The notes under the pieces were generated by a model, which saw only the letters and a program-made list of their open reading frames with translations, had not been told where the DNA came from and did not search any database. Made by a program: the position numbers and the translations under genes. From an uncultured Acidobacteriota bacterium (GTDB lineage: Bacteria; Acidobacteriota; Thermoanaerobaculia; UBA5066), in assembly GCA_937888435.1 (NCBI GenBank), contig CALAQS010000296.1:1-36555 (forward strand): a DNA stretch of 36,555 nt, read 5' to 3'. Position 1 is the stretch's first letter, and each line of letters begins with the position of its first letter. This document shows positions 7,773 through 15,880 of the stretch, piece by piece.

Positions 7773-9991
7773 TCCACGGAGATCGCCGCGACGTTGCCGG
7801 CCGCGTCGAGCACACGGATCGACACCACCACCGGCCCGGGCGGCTTCGGGACTCGGAAAACGAAACGCTCCACCGGCGAGTCGGCCGCACCGTCTTCCGC
7901 GGCCAGGAGGCGCCAGCGATCCGCGTTCACGGCTCCTTCGGCCTTCGTGACGGGCGAGAGCGCGTCCGTGGCGAGCACCGTGACGACGAGTACGTCGCCT
8001 TCGAGCTTGCGGGATTCCACTTCCAGGACGGGAGGGGTGTTGTCGACGATGACGACGCCGCTTTCCTCACGCGCCGTCAGCGCCTCGCTCTCGGGCTGCG
8101 ACAGGCGATCCGAGGCCGTCACGCGGAAGCGGTAACGGCCGTCCGGAAGCGCCGTCGTGTCGAACGAGAGAAACGAGTCTTCGAGATCCTTGCGCACGGG
8201 GAACCAGGCCGACCCGCCCTCGCGGCGCGCCTCCACCTCGTAGCGCAGCGTGTCGCCATTCTGGTCCGTGCCTTTCCATGTGAGTGTCCGGTAACCCTTC
8301 CGGAAGAGCCGTTTTCCCAGGCCCTCGGCCGGTCCCTCGTGCGGCGCCTCGAGGCCCGCATAGATGCCGGACTCGTCGGGATTCGTCACGGAGAGGACGC
8401 CGGAGCCCCCGGCGCCGCGCGAAAAGACGGCGCCCGGCTCGAGGACAGCAAGGTTCTCGAGCACCGGCCGGGCGTTCCGCTCTTCGTACGAAAGCTCCAC
8501 GCGCTCGACGACCGGCGACTCGCCTTTCGGGGACGCGGTCAGCTCGGCCTTCCACTGGAAGAAGCGCGCGACGGGAGGCTTCGCGCCGCCGCCCGGGGCG
8601 ACCGGCATCCAGGCCGACCAGGTTCCATCGGGCTTGTCCGAGTTTCCCGTCCGCACCCAGAGGGCGAGGGCCGCTCCCGTGGGCAGGTTCCCCTCGAACC
8701 GGAGACGTCCGAACGTGGACAGGCGCAAACCATCCTTGACGGCCGAGGTGAACGTGCCGGCGGGCGGACTGCCCGCGGGAGAGGGTCGCAGGATTCCCGG
8801 CGATCCCATCGTCACCACCGCGAAACCGGGCCCGGCCGCGGGGCTCGCGAGCGCCAGCTTCTCACCGGTCGAGGCCACGAGGCGCACGTGGCGGTCCTTC
8901 CACTCGTATACGCGCCCGCGCGGGCCCGTCGCGACGAGGAGCGCTCCCCCCGCGTCGAGACGCAGACCGAGAATCGACTCCTCGGGAAAGAGCCAACCGG
9001 GCTCGACGAAGCCGTCGGGCTGAATGACGACGATCTCCGAGCTGCTCGTGGAACGGGGCTCGACGGGAGGCCGCGCCGGAGACGTCGAAACGGACACCGA
9101 CACGGAGCCCCGCGGAGCCTCCTCCGCGCGCCCCGAGGGCACCGGCGTCGGCGTGGGTGTGGGCCGAAGGCCCGGCTCGACCGGCGCCGGCCGGCCCGTC
9201 GAGGCATCGAGCTGCGATGCCGCCGCGTAGACGACACCGCGGGCGTCCACGGCGAGACCCGAAACCTCCGGGCGCGAGAAATCGTACAGCGTGCGCGGGC
9301 TGCCCTGAACGGGCAGCGCGACCACGAGGCCTCGGTCCGACGTGCCCGCGTACACGGTGCCATCGGGACCCACGGCGAGCGTTCTCACGTGTACGTCCTC
9401 GATTTCGTGGAAGAGCTCGAGGACGCCCAAGGGCGTCTTGCGATAGACGCGGCCCTTGTTCCCCGTGCCGACGTAGAGCGTTCCGTCCCTCGCGAACGCG
9501 AGCGCCCAAATCGCGGCCTCTTTCGGCTCGGCGAGGACCGCGCCGGCTTTCGCGGGATCCGTGGCCTTCGGGTCGACCCGGTAGATCTTTCCGTTCGGAG
9601 ACGAGGCGCAGACGACGAGGCCGTCCGGCGCGACCGCGACCGCCGTGATGTTCGGCTCGGGCGCGGTAAAAAGCAACGTCACCTTCGCGTCGGTCGAGAC
9701 GAAAAGCCGGCCGAGGCCCCCGCCCGTCGCCACGAACACGCGGCCGGAGGAGTCGGCGGCCGCGCCGAAGACGGCCGCGTCGTTCGCGTCGTCGGGCCAT
9801 GCGCGGCCCGCGAGCGCCGCGCCGAGCATGAGCCTGCCGTCGGCGGAGACTGCGACGCCCTTCGTGTCGCCCGCGAGAAAGTCGCGCGCGCCGGCCGTGA
9901 CGGCGATGCGGGGCGTCCCGGCCCCGAGCGGGGGCGCGACGAGAAATGCGGCGGCAAGGGCGGTGGCGGGAGCCAGCGGGGGGAGTCGCAT
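7760..9991 (-). CDS. Exported beta-propeller protein with C-terminal Ig-like domain
   Basis: 743 residues, no enzyme motif recognised. A signal peptide (LAPATALAAAFLVAPPLGAG) is followed by repeats of the type 'LYVGTGxxGRVYR': VFVATGGGLGRLF, VVCASSPNGKIYRV, LYVGTGNKGRVYRK, VYAGTSDRGLVVAL, VVYAAASQ and LLVATGPRGRVYEW, consistent with a six- or seven-bladed propeller. A Pro/Thr/Ser-rich stretch (PTPTPTPVPSG...) interrupts the blades in the middle. The C-terminal third has Ig/FN3-like strands: YRTLTWKGTDQNGDTLRYEV, DGRYRFRVTASDRLSQPESE and IVDNTPPVLEV. Its ATG follows the S55 gene stop directly (TAAATG) and it overlaps the solute-binding protein gene, so it is coexpressed with both. A scaffolding or sensing role outside the inner membrane is possible; the function is unknown. 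Confidence 0.85.
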   Translation of the reverse strand: MRLPPLAPATALAAAFLVAPPLGAGTPRIAVTAGARDFLAGDTKGVAVSADGRLMLGAALAGRAWPDDANDAAVFGAAADSSGRVFVATGGGLGRLFVSTDAKVTLLFTAPEPNITAVAVAPDGLVVCASSPNGKIYRVDPKATDPAKAGAVLAEPKEAAIWALAFARDGTLYVGTGNKGRVYRKTPLGVLELFHEIEDVHVRTLAVGPDGTVYAGTSDRGLVVALPVQGSPRTLYDFSRPEVSGLAVDARGVVYAAASQLDASTGRPAPVEPGLRPTPTPTPVPSGRAEEAPRGSVSVSVSTSPARPPVEPRSTSSSEIVVIQPDGFVEPGWLFPEESILGLRLDAGGALLVATGPRGRVYEWKDRHVRLVASTGEKLALASPAAGPGFAVVTMGSPGILRPSPAGSPPAGTFTSAVKDGLRLSTFGRLRFEGNLPTGAALALWVRTGNSDKPDGTWSAWMPVAPGGGAKPPVARFFQWKAELTASPKGESPVVERVELSYEERNARPVLENLAVLEPGAVFSRGAGGSGVLSVTNPDESGIYAGLEAPHEGPAEGLGKRLFRKGYRTLTWKGTDQNGDTLRYEVEARREGGSAWFPVRKDLEDSFLSFDTTALPDGRYRFRVTASDRLSQPESEALTAREESGVVIVDNTPPVLEVESRKLEGDVLVVTVLATDALSPVTKAEGAVNADRWRLLAAEDGAADSPVERFVFRVPKPPGPVVVSIRVLDAAGNVAAISVEWPF

Positions 9992-11932
9992 TTACGAGCG
10001 GGGCCTTTCTACCTCGAGCTCGAGGCGCACCGAGCCGGACGCGGGCCGGTCGAGGGTGACGAACTCTTCGGCGAGGATGCGGATCGGGACCGAAGCGTGC
10101 GCGTTCGCGTCTCCCCCCTCGGACAGCACCATCGCGAACGAAGGAGGCAGCGCGCTCAGCGTGTCGTCTCCCGTCGTCGTGCCCCGCGTGGGAACGACGA
10201 GGAGCGCCGCCAGCCGGTCCGCGGGCACGAGCCGTCCGAGTGCGGCGCGCAGGCCACCGAGCGTGCGTGGCTCGGCGGGCTGCGCGGCCAGGCGCGCGGC
10301 TGAGGCGGCGTTGCCGTCGCCCACGATGACGAGCGCGCGACCCTCGGGCGTCTCCCGCGGAACGGTGAGGGACAGGACGCGCGTCTCCTCCCTTCCGCGG
10401 CGGTCCGCGAGACGCACGGTGGCGCGCAGCGTCTGCCCCGGAGCCACCTTGCGGGCCGAGAGGGCCGCCTCCACGACGCGCAGCCGCTTCTCGCCGGGCG
10501 CACTCAGGACCGAGATGTCCACCTCGGAGATTCCGGGGTCTTCGAATTCATTCTGGGCGACGAGGCCCGTGAGGACGTTGGCGGTCAGGAGCGCGAGCTC
10601 CTTCGCGCGCGGGCCCGTCATCTGGTCCGCGTAGACGAACGGCCCGACCGCTGTGCCGACGGAGACCTCCAGACGAAGGGTGCGGTCGACCGGGGTCGGG
10701 TCGAGCGTCGTGAGAGCGGCGTCCATCGAGATCGCGACGAGGACCGGGAGGAGAGCCGCGTCCTTCGCCACGCCCCACGACAAGGTGCGCACGGGCCCGC
10801 CCTCCGACTCGAGCCGGAAATGCACCGGCACGAGGGCCGCCGCCCGGTCCGTCCGCCCCGCCACGCCGCTGTCGCGGTCGTGAGTGAGGCGGTAAGCCGG
10901 CGCCAGGGCATAGGCCATTTTGAACGAGAGCATCGCGCTCGGAAACACGGCCACGACCTCGGCGGGAGCGACCGGTAGCTCGAGCATTCCCGCACCGAGG
11001 AAGGGATGGCCGAAAGCCAGAAAGCGGCCCTTGCCATCCACCCGCGTCACGGTGCCGGTGGCGCCGAGCTGCAGGTCGCCGTCGATGAGAAGCGCCGTCA
11101 CCGCGGAGCCCGGTGCGATCGGCGCCGCGGGGCGCGCCCGCTCGGCCGCCTGAAGAGCCGTTCCGGGAAGCGCCGGAAGCTCGCCCGAGACGAGTGAAAC
11201 AGGAATGCCGAGGCGCGCGAGGTCCCTGCCCCATCGCCCGAGCGTGTCGGCCGGAAATCCGGCGGCCACGGGCGCGAGCAGTGAGGCTTGCGCGTGCGCC
11301 GGCAGGCTCGGACGCGCGTCCACGATTTTCTGAAGAGCCGCGAGACGTTCTTCCTCGGGAAGCGCGAGCGTCCCGGCGAACGCGGGAAAACCGCCGCCGC
11401 CGGAGGTCGGCCGCGCGCCGCCTTCCGTTCCGGCCGCCGCATCGCCGGTGTCGATCGCCAGCATCGATTCGATCGGCGTGACCGCCCCGATGGGCTCCTT
11501 CGAGAATCCCCACGTGGCCGCAACGGCTCCCGCGAGGCGGCCCTCGAAGTAGACGGGGCTGCCGCTCATCCCCGCGAGGATGCCCGTCTTGTCGAGGCCG
11601 AGCCCGGAAACGCGCACGAGAATCTGCGAGCGTCCGAGAGAGTTCGGAACGACGCCGAGGACCTCCACGTCGAAGCGCTCCACGGCCGTGCCGTGGAGGA
11701 CGGTCAGGCCGTAGCCTTTCATCCCCGCCTTGACGGCGGCGAGCGGCAGGACGTCGTCCGGGAGAGGGGCCGTCCGCGCGGGCCCCGCGAAACCCAGCGC
11801 CAGAGCCGCGACGAGCGCCGCAAGAACCTTCCAACGCTTTGACCCGCTTGAAGATTCCGTGCTACCTTGACGGGACGGCCCGAGACGGGTCCGTCGCGGA
11901 ACACATCCCGAGAGGGAGTCACCTGAAACCAT
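9992..11932 (-). CDS. Exported SpoIVB-type S55 peptidase-domain protein
   Basis: About 646 residues from the ATG at 11932. An Arg/Lys-containing N region is followed by a hydrophobic signal (VLAALVAALALGFAGPARTA, residues 36-55). The S55 motifs follow: GMKGYGLTVLHGTAVERFDV near residue 70, ILAGMSGSPVYFEGRLAGAV near 118 with the candidate nucleophile Ser, TPIESML near 152, then GRFLAFGHPFLGAGMLELP near 302 with the candidate catalytic His. In B. subtilis SpoIVB (from memory) the His motif comes before the Ser motif; here the order is reversed. The C-terminal half lacks recognised motifs. Start is uncertain: no ATG/GTG/TTG lies between 11932 and the mature domain, and this ATG overlaps the tolQ start on the other strand. 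It heads the row with the propeller, solute-binding protein, permeases and coaD. Confidence 0.82.
   Translation of the reverse strand: MVSGDSLSGCVPRRTRLGPSRQGSTESSSGSKRWKVLAALVAALALGFAGPARTAPLPDDVLPLAAVKAGMKGYGLTVLHGTAVERFDVEVLGVVPNSLGRSQILVRVSGLGLDKTGILAGMSGSPVYFEGRLAGAVAATWGFSKEPIGAVTPIESMLAIDTGDAAAGTEGGARPTSGGGGFPAFAGTLALPEEERLAALQKIVDARPSLPAHAQASLLAPVAAGFPADTLGRWGRDLARLGIPVSLVSGELPALPGTALQAAERARPAAPIAPGSAVTALLIDGDLQLGATGTVTRVDGKGRFLAFGHPFLGAGMLELPVAPAEVVAVFPSAMLSFKMAYALAPAYRLTHDRDSGVAGRTDRAAALVPVHFRLESEGGPVRTLSWGVAKDAALLPVLVAISMDAALTTLDPTPVDRTLRLEVSVGTAVGPFVYADQMTGPRAKELALLTANVLTGLVAQNEFEDPGISEVDISVLSAPGEKRLRVVEAALSARKVAPGQTLRATVRLADRRGREETRVLSLTVPRETPEGRALVIVGDGNAASAARLAAQPAEPRTLGGLRAALGRLVPADRLAALLVVPTRGTTTGDDTLSALPPSFAMVLSEGGDANAHASVPIRILAEEFVTLDRPASGSVRLELEVERPRS
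11839..11868 (+). promoter_or_regulatory. Candidate promoter of the tol-pal operon
   Basis: TTGACC (11839-11844), an 18-base spacer and an extended -10, TGC-TACCTT (11860-11868), lie inside the coding start of the divergent S55 gene. A start near 11875 would give tolQ a leader of about 55 bases that includes the AGGGAG ribosome site at 11912-11917. Confidence 0.4.
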
Positions 11933-12626
11933 GACGGAAGCCGGCGGCTCGAACATCGCCCAGCTCTTCATTTCAGCGGGAATGACGGCGAAGGCCGTCC
12001 TGATCGTCCTCGCTTTTTTCTCCCTGGTGTCGTGGGCAATCATCATCGGCCGGCTGTGGAGTTTCTCACGCGCCGCGTCCGACTCGCGCGCGTTCCTGAA
12101 TCACTTCCGCAAGAGCCGCAAATTCGCCGACGTTCTCGGAATCTGCGACAAATGCGAGTCGAGCCCGCTCGTCGGCATCTTCCGCGCGGGTTACGCCGAG
12201 CTGGACCAGCAGGTGAAGGACGGCCGCGAAGTGGCGCCGGCCGACACCGGACGCCTCTTCGTGAAGAGCCTCGCCTCCATCGAGCGCGCGCTCGAGCGCG
12301 CGGCAGGGGTCGAGACGACGCGTCTCGGGCGCGGGATGTCGTTCCTCGCCACCACCGCCTCGGCCACGCCTTTCATCGGCCTCTTCGGAACCGTCATGGG
12401 CATCATGATCGCGTTCCAGCAGATCGCCCAGAAGGGCTCGACGTCGATCGTCGTCGTGGCGCCGGGCATCGCGGAAGCCCTCATCAACACCGCCGCCGGC
12501 CTCGTCGCCGCGGTGCCCGCGCTCATCGCGTACAACAACTTCGGCGGGAAGATGCGCGCGGCGCGCGCCGAGATGCGCGACTTCGAGCTCGAGTTCATGA
12601 ACCTGGCCGAGCGCCACTTCACCTAG
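11931..12626 (+). CDS. tolQ: TolQ/ExbB-type proton channel subunit
   Basis: Inner-membrane protein of 231 residues that with TolR forms the proton-driven motor energising TolA. It has an N-terminal membrane helix (TAKAVLIVLAFFSLVSWAIIIG), a cytoplasmic domain, and two C-terminal helices within the MotA/TolQ/ExbB domain, including FLATTASATPFIGLFGTVMG and IAEALINTAAGLVAAVPALI; the Thr and Pro residues lining the channel are present. AGGGAG stands about 13 bases before the ATG, so it is initiated in the ordinary way. It is first in tolQ-tolR-tolA-tolB-pal-cpoB, which identifies it as TolQ over ExbB. Its ATG overlaps the proposed ATG of the S55 gene on the opposite strand (shared CATG). Confidence 0.95.
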   Translation: MTEAGGSNIAQLFISAGMTAKAVLIVLAFFSLVSWAIIIGRLWSFSRAASDSRAFLNHFRKSRKFADVLGICDKCESSPLVGIFRAGYAELDQQVKDGREVAPADTGRLFVKSLASIERALERAAGVETTRLGRGMSFLATTASATPFIGLFGTVMGIMIAFQQIAQKGSTSIVVVAPGIAEALINTAAGLVAAVPALIAYNNFGGKMRAARAEMRDFELEFMNLAERHFT

Positions 12627-12639
12627 GGCAGGACGTCAC

Positions 12640-13062
12640 GTGGCTTTCAAGCTCGACGACGACGCAAACGCCTTCTCGGACATCAACGTCACGCCTCTCG
12701 TGGACGTCATGCTCGTGCTTCTGGTCATCTTCATGGTCACGGCGCCGCTCCTTCATCAGGGCGTCGAGGTCCAGCTTCCGAAGTCCGTCGCGCAGAACCT
12801 TCCGAAGACGCCCGAGGACCCGCTCATCCTCTCCATCACGAAGAACGGGAACTACTACCTGAACGAGACGCCCATTCCGAAGTCGCAGCTCAAGGAGCGC
12901 CTCCATCTCATCCTCTCGCGCCGCCACGACAAGGCCGTCTACCTGAAGGCCGACCGCAACCTCGCGTACGGCGTCGTCGTCGAGACCATGGACACGCTCA
13001 ACCGGCTTGGTGTCGAGAGCCTCGGAATGGTGACCGAGCTCCGGGGCGAGGGCGCTCCATGA
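12640..13062 (+). CDS. tolR: TolR/ExbD-type motor subunit
   Basis: 140-residue inner-membrane protein with one N-terminal helix and a periplasmic domain. INVTPLVDVMLVLLVIFMVT near residue 19 carries the conserved membrane Asp used in proton transfer, and the periplasmic part contains LPKSVAQNLP and VYLKADRNLAYGVVVETMD, normal for ExbD/TolR. The start is GTG at 12640, with AGGGCAGGA upstream and only 13 bases after the tolQ stop; the stop overlaps the tolA ATG (ATGA). It works with TolQ to drive TolA and so support outer-membrane constriction at division. Confidence 0.95.
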   Translation: MAFKLDDDANAFSDINVTPLVDVMLVLLVIFMVTAPLLHQGVEVQLPKSVAQNLPKTPEDPLILSITKNGNYYLNETPIPKSQLKERLHLILSRRHDKAVYLKADRNLAYGVVVETMDTLNRLGVESLGMVTELRGEGAP

Positions 13063-13841
13063 CGACGCGCGCGGCGGCGCTTCCCGGACCGCTCACCGTT
13101 TCGGACATCCTCGCGCAGCGCGCGCGCACCGGCCTCGCCCCGCGCTCCCTCACGGTTGCCGTCTCGATTCTCGCGCACGCTGGGTTCCTCGCGCTCCTTC
13201 TCTTCATTGGCAAGCCGCGCAAGGCGCCGGTCTTCATCCCGATGTCCCTGCCCGTTCGCGTCGTGAGCCCCGCCTCCCTCGGCCGGCCCCAGGCCGCGCC
13301 CGCTCCCGCCCCCGTGGCCGCGCCGGCCGAGCCGGCGCCGGCGCCGAAGGCGAAGCCCGTGATCGAGAAACCCTTCGAAAAGACCCTCCCTTCCGCGAAA
13401 GCGATGCCCGAGCCGAAGAAGCCCGCGAAGCCCGAGAAACCGAAGGCCGCTCCGGGCGCCGTGAAGTCCGCCGTACCCGCGCTCGAGCTCCCGAGCGCCG
13501 CGGGGACCGCGAACGGCAGCACCTCGGGTGCGGGTGTCTCTTTCGGGGCATCGGTCACCTCGTTCGACGCCGACTTCCCTTTCGCGTATTACGTGGAGCA
13601 GCTCCTCTCGCTCATCGGCGCGAACTGGTTCAAGCCGGAGTCGGTCGACGGCACGAGCTGCGTCGTCTCGTTCCGCGTCATGCGTTCCGGACAGGTGACG
13701 GACGTCAAGGTCGATTCATCGTCGGGTGTGAGCTACTACGACCGGGCCGCGGAGCGTGCCGTGTTCGCCGCGAACCCGCTTCCACCGCTCCCGCCGGATT
13801 ACCGGAACGAGTCGCTCGGCGTGCACCTGAAATTCCAGTGA
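13059..13841 (+). CDS. tolA: TolA/TonB-like energy transducer
   Basis: 260 residues. An N-terminal cytoplasmic stretch is followed by one membrane helix (LTVAVSILAHAGFLALLLFIG, residues 28-47), then a Pro/Ala/Lys-rich periplasmic linker (APAPVAAPAEPAPAPKAKP and following) and a C-terminal TonB/TolA-type domain with YVEQLLSLIGANWFKPES, VVSFRVMRSGQVTDVKV and ERAVFAANPLPPLPPDY. In the Tol system it connects the TolQR motor to TolB and Pal. The short linker and the TonB-like C-terminal domain differ from the long helical TolA of Escherichia coli but are common outside gamma-proteobacteria. Both ends overlap neighbours by 4 bases (ATGA with tolR, GTGA with tolB), so the three should be made in fixed proportion. 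Confidence 0.9.
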   Translation: MTTRAAALPGPLTVSDILAQRARTGLAPRSLTVAVSILAHAGFLALLLFIGKPRKAPVFIPMSLPVRVVSPASLGRPQAAPAPAPVAAPAEPAPAPKAKPVIEKPFEKTLPSAKAMPEPKKPAKPEKPKAAPGAVKSAVPALELPSAAGTANGSTSGAGVSFGASVTSFDADFPFAYYVEQLLSLIGANWFKPESVDGTSCVVSFRVMRSGQVTDVKVDSSSGVSYYDRAAERAVFAANPLPPLPPDYRNESLGVHLKFQ

Positions 13842-15262
13842 AGGGGAAGTCGTTGAAAGAAGAAAGAGAAAACGGAGAAGAGAAGGTTTCTTTGAAAGGG
13901 GTCAGGGGCGCCGGCGCTCTCCTGGCTGCAGCGGCCCTGTTCTCGGGCGCTCCCCTTTTCGGCCAGGCGCCGAAGAGTGCGCCGACTCCTTCCGGTGTCG
14001 CGCAGCCCTCGAACATCGATCTCACGCTCACCGGCGCCACCGGAGCGCGGCGGCCGCTGGCGATTCCGATGACGATCGCGCCGATCTCGCCCGACCTCCA
14101 GTCGCGGGGCGTGGATCCCTTCTACACGACGCTCTCCGACGACCTCGCGGGCTCCGGCGTCTTCGTCGTGGCCGATCCGGCTCTCTACCCGAAGGCGATG
14201 CGCCCGCCGCGGAACCGCGAAGAGGGCGACGCGTGGAAGGCCACGTCGGCCCAGTTCCTTCTCGACACGCACCTCGCGCCCGATGGGGGGAACGTGGTCG
14301 TCGAGGCGATGCTCTGGGACCTCGGGATGCTCAAGCCCATCCTGAGCAAGAAGTACTCCGGCGAGCTGCGCGCGGTGCGCCGCATCGCGCACACGCTCGC
14401 GAGCGACCTCGTGCGCCAGTTCACGGGCAGGCCCGGGCCGTTCCTCACGAAGATCGCCTTCTCGTCCGACCGCGAACGGGTCGCGGGGAAGCACGTCGTG
14501 AAGGAAATCTTCACGATGGACTTCGACGGCGACAACCAGCGCCGCATCACGTATTCGAACACGCTGTCGCTCGCGCCAGACTGGTCGCCGGATGGCACGA
14601 AGCTCGTGTACCAGTCGTATGAGAAAGACACGCCTGGCCTGTGGCTCATCGGAAAGGACGGAACCGACAAGCGCCAGATTCCGGTCCCGACGCAGCTCAA
14701 CGCGTCGCCGTCCTTCTCCCCCGACGGCAAGACGGTCGCGTTCTGCGGAAGCGTGAAGGGGAACACCGAGATCTTCACGGTCCAGACGGACGGGTCGAAC
14801 CTGAAAAGGCTCACCGAGAACGCGGCGATCGACTCGACGCCCCGGTGGTCCCCGAACGGCCGCGAGCTGGCGTTCACGTCGAACCGTCAGGGCACGCCCC
14901 AGATCTTCATGATGGACCTCGAAGGCGCGAACGTGCGGCGCGTATCGCTCGCGGGGAACTGGAACGACGAGGCGGCGTTCTCACCGGATGGCGGGCGGCT
15001 GGCGTTCGCCTGCCGGAACGAAGGCGATTTTCAGATCTGCGTCATGGACCTCGCGACCGGGCGGACCGTTCAGATTTCGAGCGGAACTGGCGCAAATGAA
15101 GGGCCCACGTGGTCACCCGACGGCTCGAAGATCGCCTGGGAGGTGCAGCGCGGCGACTCCACGCAGATCGTGGTCGGAAACGCCGATGGCGGCGGCACGG
15201 CGCGCATCGTGACGTCGTCCGGGAACAATTTTTCCCCCTCGTGGATCAAAACGCTAGAATGA
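13838..15262 (+). CDS. tolB: Tol-Pal system protein TolB
   Basis: Periplasmic protein of up to 474 residues: an N-terminal domain (PMTIAPISPDLQSRG, FYTTLSDDLAGSGVFVV) and a C-terminal six-bladed propeller with repeated WSPDGTKLVY, FSPDGKTVAF, WSPNGRELAFTSNRQGTPQI, FSPDGGRLAF and WSPDGSKIAW blades. It binds Pal and receives TolA. The GTG at 13838 overlaps the tolA stop (GTGA), but then residues 2-20 form an odd Glu/Lys-rich stretch before the signal sequence LLAAAALFSGAPLFGQ; this stretch is encoded by a purine-rich repeat (13853-13908). An alternative TTG at 13892, with AGAAGG 5 bases upstream, would give a conventional signal peptide and 456 residues. I keep the coupled start but consider both possible. 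Confidence 0.94.
   Translation: MKGKSLKEERENGEEKVSLKGVRGAGALLAAAALFSGAPLFGQAPKSAPTPSGVAQPSNIDLTLTGATGARRPLAIPMTIAPISPDLQSRGVDPFYTTLSDDLAGSGVFVVADPALYPKAMRPPRNREEGDAWKATSAQFLLDTHLAPDGGNVVVEAMLWDLGMLKPILSKKYSGELRAVRRIAHTLASDLVRQFTGRPGPFLTKIAFSSDRERVAGKHVVKEIFTMDFDGDNQRRITYSNTLSLAPDWSPDGTKLVYQSYEKDTPGLWLIGKDGTDKRQIPVPTQLNASPSFSPDGKTVAFCGSVKGNTEIFTVQTDGSNLKRLTENAAIDSTPRWSPNGRELAFTSNRQGTPQIFMMDLEGANVRRVSLAGNWNDEAAFSPDGGRLAFACRNEGDFQICVMDLATGRTVQISSGTGANEGPTWSPDGSKIAWEVQRGDSTQIVVGNADGGGTARIVTSSGNNFSPSWIKTLE
13853..13908 (+). repeat. Purine-rich interspersed element, copy B (tolB N-terminus)
   Basis: Low-GC purine run with core GAAGGTTTCTTTGAAAGGG (13882-13900) followed by GTCAGGGG. It aligns almost base for base with the copy at 26698-26724 in ileS (GAAGATTTCTTCGAAAGGG then TCAGGGA). 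It encodes the charged N region before the TolB signal peptide. Confidence 0.6.
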
Positions 15263-15263
15263 C

Positions 15264-15294
15264 GGCGCCGACGGGGCGGTCGCCGCCCGGCGCC
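15264..15294 (+). other. GC-rich hairpin between tolB and pal
   Basis: GGCGCC (15264-15269) pairs with GGCGCC (15289-15294), and inside it GGGCGG (15274-15279) pairs with CCGCCC (15283-15288) around a three-base loop. No T-run follows, so it is not a classical terminator; it may pause transcription or protect mRNA ends, allowing pal to differ in level from tolB. Confidence 0.4.
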
Positions 15295-15325
15295 CTCATT
15301 CCCCCGTCAACGGAGGCTAGATTCC

Positions 15326-15880
15326 ATGAAGCAGTCCCTCAAGGTCGTTTCGCTCACGGTCGTCGCTCTTGCGTTCGTCGCCGCTTGCTCGAGCAAGCCG
15401 AAGGCCACCCCACCGCCTGCGCCCACGCCCGCGCCTGTCTCGACGCCCACCGTCGTGACGGTGGAGCCTCCCGCGCCGACGCCACAGCCGACGCCGAGAG
15501 TGGACGCAGATGACATCACGCGGAAGTCGCTCAGCGAGATCTCGAGCTACCTGAAGCCCGCCTTCTTCGACTACGACAAGGCCGATATTCGCACCGATGC
15601 CCGCGACGTCCTCGCCGCGAACGCGGCGTGGCTGAAAAAGTACGCGGGCGTCCAGTTCACGATCGAGGGCCATACCGACGAGCGTGGCACCGCGCAGTAC
15701 AACCTCGCGCTCGGCGACCGCCGCGCGAACGCCGCGAAGGACTACCTCACTTCGCTCGGCGTGGACGCGAGCCGCATCAAGACCGTGTCGTACGGCAAAG
15801 AACGCCCCTTCGCCACGGGACATGACGAAGACTCGTGGCAGAAGAACCGCCGCGCCCACTTCGTCGTCACCGCGAAGTGA
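15326..15880 (+). CDS. pal: Peptidoglycan-associated lipoprotein Pal
   Basis: Outer-membrane lipoprotein of 184 residues. KVVSLTVVALAFVAAC is a lipoprotein signal with lipobox VAAC at about residues 18-21; a Pro/Thr-rich tether follows, then the OmpA-like peptidoglycan-binding domain: FFDYDKADIRTDARDVL near residue 77, FTIEGHTDERGTAQYNLALG near 112 with the Asp and Arg that hold diaminopimelate, RRANAAKDYL and NRRAHFVV. It anchors the outer membrane to the wall and is the partner of TolB. CGGAGG lies 9 bases before the ATG. The 63 bases after tolB contain a strong hairpin and TAGAAT at the tolB end, so pal might also have its own promoter. The stop overlaps the cpoB start. Confidence 0.96.
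   Translation: MKQSLKVVSLTVVALAFVAACSSKPKATPPPAPTPAPVSTPTVVTVEPPAPTPQPTPRVDADDITRKSLSEISSYLKPAFFDYDKADIRTDARDVLAANAAWLKKYAGVQFTIEGHTDERGTAQYNLALGDRRANAAKDYLTSLGVDASRIKTVSYGKERPFATGHDEDSWQKNRRAHFVVTAK

Noticed and set aside
8339-10303. Long plus-strand open frame (654 codons) opposite the propeller gene
   Set aside because: It is an Arg/Gly/Ala-rich shadow typical of high-GC DNA; the minus strand there encodes a protein with a signal peptide and repeated motifs.
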